64,000 nucleotides of DNA from Enterovibrio sp. JCM 19048 (GTDB taxonomy: Bacteria > Pseudomonadota > Gammaproteobacteria > Enterobacterales > Vibrionaceae): positions 186,001 through 250,000 of the forward strand of contig BAXE01000003.1 in assembly GCA_001310415.1 (NCBI GenBank). The letters run 5' to 3'. The translations under genes were made by a program, and so were the position numbers. The notes below the pieces were generated by a model, which did no database searches, was not told where the DNA came from, and saw only the letters and a list, made by a program, of their open reading frames with translations. Numbering within the stretch: the stretch's first letter is position 1; every line of letters starts with the position of its first letter. Of the stretch, positions 20,773 to 29,719 are shown piece after piece.

Positions 20773-22804
20773 ATGCTGAAATTGCCTTCTTTAAGGTCAT
20801 GTTACGATACCTATGTACGTGACGTTTCAATTGTTTTTCTATTGCTTCTCCCGCTAACGATCTGTAATGCAATTTCAATATTCGTTGGTCATTTAGCAAA
20901 CGTGGCTGGGTATCCTGAGATTACCAGTCACTTCTTTTATTTAAATACATTACTGATTGGTATTTACCCTTCTGCGTTATGCATCATTGCCACTTATTAC
21001 CTTTCAGCAAAGCACAACGTCAACCCCATGGTTGTATTGCCATACGCATTGGTGATGTATGTGGCCATCTCTTTGTCCAATGGGCTGGTCGCGCAAAGCG
21101 GGCTTCCTAACAATTCATTGGTTGCTTTGCTGACGGCGATAGTGTCGGTGGTTTGTTGTGTCTCTTTCAGGCTATTTCCACTCGACCCGTCACGGTTAGA
21201 TTTTGTTAGCGCATTGTATAAACAGGTAGGGCACTTTTTTGTCTTCCTGTTGGTGACCATATTTTTCACCAAACTGACGGGTTTCATTATCTATGAATCG
21301 CAAATATTCAAGGAACACCTGACACTCAATCCATTGACCTTTAATGGCGGTCTGACTTACCAATTTGTCCTTGGTCTGTTGGGCGCTGTTGGTATCAATG
21401 GTCACAACTTCTTGTTTCGCGCCAAACAACAGTTGTATGAAGATACACAAAGTAACATTGCTGCCTGGCAGGTGGGCGAGGAGCCGCTGAATATCCTTGG
21501 TCAGGGATTTTATGATGCGTTTCTGTCGTTGGGTGGTTTCAGGTATTTCATTGAGTCTTTTGCTGTGCATTCTGTTCTTTTCCAAAGACAGACGCCATCT
21601 CACCCTGGCGCTGTCAGCATTGCCTCTTGTGATGTTTAACATCAACGAACTGCTGTTGTTCGGGTTGCCGATCATCTTTAACCCAACACTCATTATCCCG
21701 TTCATCCTTGTGCCTATGGTGGCGTTTGTGGTGGTGTATGTGAGTATGGCGATGGGGTTTGTCGAGCCGGTCAGTACGATTGTAGATTGGATGACACCGC
21801 CATTGATCAGTGGTTATCTGGCAACGCAAAACAGCTTTGGTGGGGTGATCCTGCAGCTGGTTGTTATTGGACTGGGTATTCTTATTTATCGTCCGTTCTA
21901 CTTGAGCTATGTCGGCAAAAGTAGCCTGGACAGCAAGAATATGCTGCGCAAAGTGGAGATTGAGCGCAGTACGTTGAAGTCGTTTCTGGGCGATGTGAAT
22001 ACCTCCATGGCGAGCTATATCAGCAAGCATGAGGTGAGCAAGCGCGTCAGTAAGATGCTGAGCAGTGGTGAGTTTGTGATGTTTTACCAGCCACAGGTTC
22101 ATTTGACGGACTCAGGCCACCTGGCATTCGAATCATTGGTTCGATACCGTGATGAGCAGGGCAATATGCACTCACCGGCATTCATTCAGGATTTCCAGAA
22201 CCTGGGTGCGATGGGGCAGCTGGATCAGATGGTTATTGATATGGTGTTGGCTGATATGTGCAAGCTGCCACTGGAATCTGGCTGCAAAATTGCCGTGAAC
22301 GTATCTGCTGAAACGATTTCAAACCCTGACATTGTTGATTACATTGCTGAGCGCCTGAAGTACCACAAAGTGCCTGCGACTTCATTGGAGATTGAAATCA
22401 CTGAAGAGGCTATTTTGGAAGACCATAACCAAATCAGTGAGAATATTCGGGCTCTGCAAAAACTCGGCATTACGGTAGCGATTGATGATTTTGGCTCTGG
22501 CTATGCTTCATTCCCGCACTTGTTGCAGTTCCACTTCGACAAAGTGAAGCTGGACCGTTCTTTATTGCTGAACGTAAAAGAAGAACGTGGTCAGAACCTG
22601 TATCAGTTGTTGGCGAAAATCAGCGAAGTGACGGGCTGTGCTTTGGTTGCCGAAGGGGTCGAGACAAATGCTGAGAAGCATTTTGTGGCAAGCTGCGGTA
22701 TTGATATTTGCCAGGGTTACTACTTTTCGCAACCTTTACCGTTTGACGAAGTCAGCGTTTGGATTGAAGCACACAGGGTGATTCACACGAGATTGGTATC
22801 GTAA
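20773..22804 (+). CDS. PTS EIIC (cellobiose/chitobiose-type) domain fused to c-di-GMP phosphodiesterase EAL domain (frameshifted)
   Basis: About 676 residues. Residues 1-400 are a PTS EIIC domain of the lactose/cellobiose/chitobiose family, with many membrane segments, GINGHNFL and the hallmark NINELLLFGLPIIFNP. The C-terminal ~250 residues are an EAL domain with all catalytic elements: FESLVR, NVSAETIS, EITEEA, DDFGSGYASF, KLDR, EGVET and QGYYFSQP. An active phosphodiesterase gated by a sugar is therefore expected. An extra T in a TTT run near 21528 explains the break. No EIIA or EIIB is encoded nearby, so it may act as a sensor rather than a transporter. A chitinase gene lies 1.2 kb downstream. 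Confidence 0.85.
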
Positions 22805-22820
22805 ACTTGGTATCGTAAAA

Positions 22821-22852
22821 AGAGAGGCCGCATTTCGCGGCCTCTCTTTTTT
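22821..22852. terminator. Terminator between the EIIC-EAL and FKBP genes
   Basis: Perfect 11-bp stem (AGAGAGGCCGC / GCGGCCTCTCT), 5-base loop, T run; its A-rich upstream side allows use by the convergent gene too. Confidence 0.92.
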
Positions 22853-22874
22853 CAATGAGAAAATGTCCGTTTGC

Positions 22875-23345
22875 TTACTGGAAATCAAGCAACTCAACAT
22901 CAAAAATCAGCGTTGAACCCGGCTTGATGATCCCCGCTGATGCATTGCCATAAGCCAAGGGAGCTGGAATGAAAAAGCGGGTTTTCTCACCTTTTTTCAT
23001 CAGCTGTACGCCTTCTGTCCAGCCTTTAATAACTTGATTCAGACCAAACTCAATCGGTTCACCACGCTGAACGGAGCTGTCGAACACAGTGCCGTCAATC
23101 AGTGTGCCGTGATAGTGCACTTTCACGCGCGATGATGCACTTGGGTGTGCATCACCTTCGCCTTCCTGAAGCACTTTGTACTGCAGTCCACTGTCGGTGG
23201 TAATCACCCCATCTTCCTGTGCGTTCTGAGCCAAAAACGCTGCACCAGCCTGTTGATTTTCTTCAGCCAGTTTCTTGGCTTTTTGGCGGTTGAGAATAAT
23301 AAATACAATCATCACCAGGATGACGAGGGGTAATGCAAAATCCAT
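22875..23345 (-). CDS. FKBP-type peptidyl-prolyl cis-trans isomerase with N-terminal membrane anchor
   Basis: 157 residues: one N-terminal membrane helix (FALPLVILVMIVFIIL), a short coiled linker, then an FKBP domain with VKVHYHGTLIDGTVFDSS, GWTEGVQLM and FFIPAPLAYG. It should fold proline-containing proteins at the membrane. The start at 23345 is preferred to a distant in-frame ATG at 23513 because the protein then begins with a normal anchor. Frame intact. Confidence 0.85.
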   Translation of the reverse strand: MDFALPLVILVMIVFIILNRQKAKKLAEENQQAGAAFLAQNAQEDGVITTDSGLQYKVLQEGEGDAHPSASSRVKVHYHGTLIDGTVFDSSVQRGEPIEFGLNQVIKGWTEGVQLMKKGEKTRFFIPAPLAYGNASAGIIKPGSTLIFDVELLDFQ

Positions 23346-23974
23346 TGTTGTTCTCTCGATTACTGTCGCATAGGCCAGGGAACGGACATTATCCGAAAGG
23401 ATGTGAAAAATTGGAATTAGCGACAGACAAAAAGCCCGTGCTTTGAGACAACGGAGCCACTTTTTCAAGGAATTGACCGTCTTTGGTGCAGTGTATGCCC
23501 TGAAAAAGCGCAACAGTTTTGGCCGCGCAAGCTACTTTACCGTATAGCGTTGATTTTATTACTGCCTACATTTAGGCATGGCTATTGCTCTGTGTTCAGT
23601 GTGCTGCCATAGCACGGCTTAACATCTTTAGTTAGCGCATTATTACTTTTTAGTTCACTCCGCTTTGCTGTTGCAGGCGGAGCTTTTTTTGCGTTTATGG
23701 AAGGGGGATGTTGGAGTGCCGGGTTTGTGATGTGTCTTCAAAATCACTGATATTAAAGGAAAATAATGGCAGTTCAGTTAGGAGGTGTGCAAATTGTCAG
23801 CAAGGTGTGATGACTTGCTCTAGTGCCAAAAAAAGTGCAAAAAAACGTAATTGAGTAGTTTGATTTTGAACGCCTGTACCAAAGTTCGAGTTTTTTATTC
23901 GCGTCAGAAATTAACTGGTGGGAAATTCTATGCCTAGTGAAAAACACCAACACCCAGACGTGGAGAAAAACAAT
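23346..23974. other. Non-coding region upstream of the chitinase, with an orphan terminator
   Basis: 629 bp between the FKBP and chitinase starts, without a convincing ORF. It should hold the two divergent promoters. A strong terminator with no gene before it lies at 23658-23690 (see the ncRNA candidate). The last 280 bp before the chitinase contain no recognised activator site. Confidence 0.6.
23585..23690 (+). ncRNA. Candidate small RNA ending at an orphan terminator
   Basis: A Rho-independent terminator (CTCCGC / GCGGAG stem at 23658-23682, then TTTTTTT) has no upstream coding gene. A weak promoter (TTGATT at 23550, 17-bp spacer, TAGGCA) would give a transcript of about 105 bases. The 5' end is a guess. 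It could also be a leader or a remnant. Confidence 0.35.
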
Positions 23975-26318
23975 ATGAATAAAGGACTTAAGCTCACCGC
24001 TATTGCGGCGTGTGTTGCAAGTACGCTCGGCATGACCGCCGCAGTACAAGCAGCGCCGGCGCATGATAAAGCGGTTATCGGTTACCTGACGCAATGGGAA
24101 GCGTGGAAGGGCACTGATGCCGGCTTTAGCGTAAAAGGTGAAGCTACGCACCTTAACGTAGATATGGATATCTACAACATCCTGAACTTTTCGTTTTTTG
24201 GCGTTGCGAAAGATGGCAGCCTGCACAGTGGCGATCTTCGTAACAAGAGCATTTATCAACCAAATGCAGTTCAGGAACCAGGCCCACTATTGCACCCGGA
24301 TGTTTACTCCAGCTGGGACTTCCACATCCTGTGGGGTGAGCTTGAATACATTCACGAGTACCCAGGAAATGAACCTTGGCAAGCGGAAGCGTTAGCGAAA
24401 GTTCAGGCGCAAGGTTTTGTAAAAGATGGACGTGGTTGGAAACATGAGCCAACTGGCGTAACTGGCCAAATGCCAATCCCGCTGAAAAAAGCTGGCGGCG
24501 CGCCGGGCCTAATCGACCTCGCGAATGAAAAAGGCGTGAAGGTAATGGCATCTATCGGTGGTTGGAGTATGTCCAAGCACTTCCCAGAAATGGCGGCAGA
24601 TCCTGTTAAGAAAGAACGCTTCTTGGCGGACATTGACCGACTCATCGCACTGGCTTCCACGGTATCGACATCGACTGGGAATACCCAGGCTCTGGCGGCA
24701 TGAACTTCACCGGTACTGACGCTGACTACGCAAACTTTGAACAGTTGATGGATGATATCCGTGAGCGTATCGGTCCAGACCGTCTGCTGACAGCAGCATT
24801 CAAAGCGGTACCTGCCGCACTTGAAGGTTACAACTGGGAACGCCTGCAGCGCTCTATGGACTACTTCAACATGATGACTTACGACCTGAACGGTGGTTGG
24901 TCGAATGTTGCGGGCCACAACTCTCCGCTGTACCCATACCCAGAAGAAGAGTTTGAAGGTTTGAACCTTGAAACTCTGAAGAACTGGATGGTTGATGTTA
25001 AAGGTATCAACTCTAAGCAAATCAACTTTGGTGCGGCGTTCTACGGCCGTGGTGTTCAAACCACTGAAGCAGAAGCTTACGTTGGTGCACCAACGGATAA
25101 GCGCAACGTTAACTTCTCTGTTGATGGTCCAACGGTATCAGCGGTTGACCTGGACAACTGGAAAGCGTTTGAAGGTCAACCTAACTATAACTACCTCGTT
25201 AAGCAGCCAGGCTGGGCGCACAAGTGGGATGCGAATGCCCAAGTGCCTTACGCTGTAAAAGGTAAATACTTCCTGAGCTACGACGACCCAGAAGCGATTC
25301 GCAAGAAGGCTGAATACATCGTCGATAACGATCTGGGCGGTATTATCGTTTGGCAGGTACATGGTGACATCAAGTGTGAAGGCACTTTTGTTAGCCACGG
25401 TAGCAAGCTGAAAGAATGTACTAACCTGCGTTCACCGTTGGCAGAGCAAATCGACCTGGTGTTCAGCAAAGAGATCGTGCCGAACGAAGCGCCTGTGCTG
25501 ACGGTTCCTGGTGCACAAAATACCGTTAGTGGCGGTGTATTGAGCTTTGATGTTTCAGCTGTCGACAAAGATGGTGACAGACTGTCATTCAAAGCAGTGG
25601 GTGCAGAAGTGGCTGACAATGGCGACGGCACTGCAACTGTCACTTACAAAGCGCCAAACACGTCTGTTGATATTACTGAAACCATTAGTGTAACGGTTTC
25701 AGATGGTAAGAAGTCTGACTCTGCAGGTGTTGTTGTTAACGTTAAAGGTACTGGTGAGCCAGTCAACAACGTGCCTGAGCTGACTGTACCTGCATCAGTG
25801 AACGTCAATGCTGGTGAAACAGCGACCATCAATGTTTCAGCGACTGACGCAGACAATGATGCACTGACCATCACAGCTGCACCTGGTGACCTTGTTCAAA
25901 CAGGCAATAGCGCAGTAATCACTGTGCCGACTGTTGAATCTGCAGAAGACGCCGTTATTTCGGTTGTTGTCACCGTTACTGATGGCGTTGACAGCGCAGA
26001 AGCGACTGTGACTGTGAATGTGAAAGGTAAACCAGGCCCAATCGACAGCAACTGGGATCCAAACAAGGTTTACAACACCGGTGACAAAGTTGTTCACAAC
26101 GGCATCGAGTACACCGCTAAGTGGTGGACGAAAGGTGAAGAGCCTGGAACATCTGCAGTGTGGGAACCTTTGATGACGGCTCTGCGAATGAGTGGAGTGC
26201 AGACAAGGTTTACAACGGCGGTGATCTGACTATCTACCAAGGCAACACTTACAAAGCGAAATGGTGGACGAAAGGTGATACCCCAGGATCACAGTGGGGT
26301 CCTTGGGAACTTCAATAA
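23975..26318 (+). CDS. Secreted GH18 chitinase with two Ig/cadherin-like linkers and two CBM5/12 modules (frameshifted)
   Basis: About 781 residues: signal peptide (to AVQAAPA), GH18 barrel (about residues 30-480) with SIGGW and the catalytic-strand motif GIDIDWEYPG, YDLNGGW, two repeat domains rich in VSATDADNDALTI-like sequence, then tandem chitin-binding CBM5/12 modules (each Y..GD...Y...Y.AKWWTKG). It degrades chitin outside the cell. Breaks near 24660 and 26172 fit one missing base each. ATG 23975 follows GGAGAAA. The residue before GIDIDWE is His where GH18 enzymes usually have Asp-Gly; this may be family-specific or affect activity. Confidence 0.87.
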
Positions 26319-26344
26319 TCGCCCTCTAATAAATCGGTAAACAA

Positions 26345-26376
26345 AAAGCCCCAGCATATGCCGGGGCTTTCTTTTT
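26345..26376. terminator. Terminator between the chitinase and BCCT genes
   Basis: 8-bp stem AAAGCCCC / GGGGCTTT, loop of 10, T-rich tail on one side and A run on the other; fits both convergent genes. Confidence 0.88.
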
Positions 26377-26382
26377 CAGTGA

Positions 26383-28297
26383 TTAGGCCTTGTTAGCCAA
26401 AAGGGCTTCTTCTTCAAGTTTGAGACGCTCACGTACCAACTCGTTGAATTCAATACGTGCCTGCTGTGCACTTTCGGATGCCTGCAGCTTATGCTCTTTG
26501 GCTGCCATGCTTCATCAGTAAGGCGCTGGATCTCGACCAATTGCTCTTCTGGAGCATCGCCAAGTTCAGCGCCGGATTCACCCCGGGCAAGCGCTGCTGC
26601 ACGGATTTCTTTTTTCAGAACCCAGATAGCATTCAGCTTTTCGCGTTCCTCTTCAGCAGCAGCGATGGCTTCGTCTTTCAGGCGTTCAAATTTCGCCATG
26701 GCAATACCTTCGCGTGACCAAGGATCGACGTCCGGGAATTCCTCAATGTTGATCACTGGATCAACGTAACCCTCTTGATGTGACAGGTCGAGCGTTGCTG
26801 CTTTCACACCGGAGATCATCAACATCACGGCGATTACCAGCAATGGCAGGCCGCCGACAATCGCTGCGGTTTGTAGGGTGGCAAGACCGCCCATAAACAT
26901 CAGTACCGATGGCATAAACGACAGGGTAAATGCCAGAACAGACGGTTCCAACGCAGTGGATCTTCCGTCACGTTGTTTTGCACCACGGACGCCAGAATAA
27001 ACGAAATGGAGTCGAACGTGGTTGCGGTAAAGATGATGCACAGAATCGTGAAAGTCGCGATGACCAGTGTGCTCATCGGCAACTGCTCAAGAATCGAGAA
27101 GATGGCTGTTGTTGCGCCTTTCTCATTCAGGATGGATACAACATCCAACTGACCTGAAAGCTGAAGGGACAGGCCATAGTTACCCAGAATCATGAAGTAC
27201 AGTGCACAGCCCATTGAACCAAAGAAGATTGAACCTGACACCATTTGTTTGATGGTACGTCCACGTGAAATACGCGCGACAAACAAGCCCATACTTGGTG
27301 CAAATACCAACCACCACGCCCAGTAGAAAATGGTCCAGTCCTGTGGGAAATGCGTGTCTTCAAATGTGCCGTAGCCACCGAACGGTTCTGCCCATGTCGC
27401 CATCACAAAGAAGTTAGACAACATGCGGCCAATTGAGTCCAGGCCGGTTTCGAGCATAAACAGGGTAGGGCCGCTCACAAGAATGAAGGCCAGCAGTGCA
27501 AGTGCACCCCAGAAGTTGATGTTACTGAGAACCTTAATGCCTTCATCCATACCTTTATACGATGAGTAGGCAAAAAGTGCGGTACACAGGAGTAGCACGC
27601 CAACCTGGGTGACGGTGGTGGAAGGAATACCAAACAGATAGCTAATACCTTCGTTGATAAGAGGAGCTGCCAGACCCAGGGTGGTAGCTGCGCCACCGAG
27701 CAGGCCGAATATAAAGAGGACATCAATAAACTTGCCCCATTTACCATGGCTGCGAGCCTCACCGATAACTGGCATCAATGCTGATGATACTTTCAGCACG
27801 GGCTGCTTACGTACATAGAAGAAGTAAGCAATTGGCAATGCGGGGATCAGTAGATAGACCAGGCAATCGGGCCCCAGTGGAAAATACCGTAAGTTGCTGC
27901 CCAGCGGACTGCTTCTTCGCTGCCTGCTTCCAGCTGGAATGGAGCTTTGATAGTAATACGCCCATTCGATGGTACCCCAGTAGAGGATACTGGCACCGAT
28001 ACCGCCACAGAACAGCATTGCCGCCCAAGAGCTAGTTGCAAATTCAGGTTTCTCGTCAGCATCCCCCAGTTTTATCTGGCCAATATCGCTGAACACGATA
28101 TAAACCATAAAGAAAAAAGCGGCGATACCAAGAGCGAGGTAGAGGAAACCGAGCTTGTCGGTCATAAAGGTTTTTGCAATCGCAATCCACTCTGCGCCTT
28201 CTTCAGGCCAAATCAGAAGTGGAATGATCACTGAGAACAGAAGTCCCAATGCGCCAAAAAACGTTGGCTTATCGATAAGCTCAAAGTGTTTTTTCAT
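26383..28297 (-). CDS. BCCT family (betaine/choline/carnitine) transporter with long cytoplasmic tail (frameshifted)
   Basis: About 638 residues: twelve membrane segments with the BCCT signature WTIFYWAWWLVFAPSMG followed by ISRGRTI, WGTIEWAYYYQ and SSYKGMDEGIKVLSN. It imports quaternary-amine osmolytes using an ion gradient. The C-terminal ~150 residues are charged and helix-forming (ERLKDEAIAAAEEEREKLN), as in osmosensing BCCTs. Four breaks are present: near 27940 and 27853 (a short out-of-frame patch that hides QLEAGSEEAVRWAATYG), near 26940 and near 26510. The start is supported by AGGGATG. Substrate not determinable. Confidence 0.83.
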
Positions 28298-28682
28298 TTT
28301 TTCATCCCTAAATACACAGTGCGTGTAAGGTCATTTTTCTCCTATAGGAAGGCGCTATCAATTCGCACATTTTATCGTCACCAATGAATGTGCAAATCCA
28401 ATTCTGCGTGTGAATGGTGGATTTCTTATTTGGCAGTAAAGGCGATATCAAAGGTATATGTTGGTGGTTTTGGTAACCTGGATGCATCATTTTTTAGATG
28501 TGCTAGAAAGATGTACTTACATTTTTTTACAGCTGGTGCGCGCGCGTTTTATGGCATTCACAGTCAAAGCCTGACCGGATCACACCTTTGAAATGAAAAG
28601 CGGCGAGTTTGTCTGTCAGGGCTAATACTCAAAGTTCACTCCACCAGTCAGTTGGTGGAGTTTTCTTTTTGGGGATCTCACC
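28298..28682. other. Intergenic region between BCCT and DksA-like genes
   Basis: 385 bp carrying the BCCT promoter side and, at its right end, a strong terminator just before the DksA-like start. No ORF with coding character was seen. Confidence 0.6.
28638..28670 (+). terminator. Orphan terminator/attenuator 13 bp before the DksA-like gene
   Basis: 9-bp stem ACTCCACCA / TGGTGGAGT, 6-base loop, TTTTCTTTTT tail. No gene upstream on this strand ends here, so it either ends a small RNA or attenuates the DksA-like gene. Confidence 0.75.
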
Positions 28683-29014
28683 ATGATGAGCGAACAAAGA
28701 GCGCAGTTGGAGCAGCTCAAAGCGCATATCAATGACGAATTGATGTTACTGAAAGAGCAAACCGACCTGTAATGCTGGATCAGCAATCTTTTGGGCGGGT
28801 TTCACGTATGGATGCGATGCAACAACATGAGCTGGCTAAGTCCAATTACCGTTACTATCAAACCCAGCTAAAGGAAGTGGAACTGGCGATAAAACGTATG
28901 GATGATGAGGAGTATGGGTATTGTGAAGAGTGTGGTGAAGAAATTCCAGCAGCCCGTTTGGCGGTCAAACCGGAGGTCAGGCTCTGTGTCAGTTGTCAGC
29001 AAAATCATGAATAA
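28683..29014 (+). CDS. TraR/DksA family zinc-finger protein (frameshifted)
   Basis: About 110 residues once a base lost near 28768 is restored (TDPVMLDQQSFGRVSRMDAMQ region). A coiled-coil half is followed by the C4 zinc finger CEECGEEI and CVSCQ. Short DksA-like proteins bind in the RNA polymerase secondary channel. Its stop overlaps the start of the Spy-like gene, so the two are coupled. Shorter than DksA (151 residues), closer to YbiI/TraR-type proteins. Confidence 0.8.
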
Positions 29015-29552
29015 CGTAATGCTTATTTGTATGTTGCCCCTTTTGGGGTTATCGCTCCCGGTTCAGGCAGAGGAGCACCAGTCAGAGTATGTCGGTCAGG
29101 AAAGCAGGGCCGTAAAATCCTTGTCTGACGAAGAAATTGCGGCTTTCAAACACGGGAAGGGCTTTGGCTTTGCAAAAGCCGCCGAACTTAATGGCTACCC
29201 AGGGCCAAAACACGTGTTGGATCTTGCCAAAGAGCTTTCGTTGACGGATGAGCAATTGGAAAAGACGCAGCAACTGTTTCTCGCCATGCAAAAAGAAGCA
29301 ATAGATAAAGGTGAGCAATTGATTCAGGCAGAGGTAGTGCTCGATAGGGCATTTTCAGCCCGGGATGTCACCAGTGAATCCTTGCGGGATCAAACGGAGA
29401 TTATTGCTGGATTGAAAGCAGAGCTTAGGTTTATCCATCTCAATGCACACTTGGCTCAAACAGACTTGCTTTCAGCCGAACAAATTGCACTTTATAACAA
29501 GTTACGGGGATATCTGGCGGGAAGCCTTCAACACAATCACAAACATCATTAA
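29007..29552 (+). CDS. Periplasmic Spy/CpxP/ZraP-like helical protein
   Basis: 181 residues: signal peptide (MLICMLPLLGLSLPVQAEE), then a highly helical, charged domain with LSLTDEQLEKTQQLF, an LTxxQ-like motif of Spy/CpxP and heavy-metal-sensing proteins, and a His-rich tail (HNHKHH) that could bind metal. The start at 29007 lies inside the DksA-like 3' end, indicating translational coupling. Probable periplasmic chaperone or metal-responsive protein; specific role unknown. Confidence 0.68.
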   Translation: MNNVMLICMLPLLGLSLPVQAEEHQSEYVGQESRAVKSLSDEEIAAFKHGKGFGFAKAAELNGYPGPKHVLDLAKELSLTDEQLEKTQQLFLAMQKEAIDKGEQLIQAEVVLDRAFSARDVTSESLRDQTEIIAGLKAELRFIHLNAHLAQTDLLSAEQIALYNKLRGYLAGSLQHNHKHH

Positions 29553-29719
29553 GCCCTCAAGGCTCACAAAACATCCTGACTGCTCGATATCAAACCTGCA
29601 CCAAACGTCTGTTAGCGTATATGGTATAGATAGAAATACCTAAACCGCTGATATTCAGCACGTTCAGGATATTTGGCTTGTTTGCCAGTTCCCCTTCACT
29701 GAAAAGGCACGGAGTTGCT

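Noticed and set aside
21497..21560. Programmed ribosomal frameshifting in the EIIC-EAL gene
   Set aside because: Frame breaks occur in dozens of unrelated genes here and no slippery site with a stimulatory structure was seen; an indel error is simpler.
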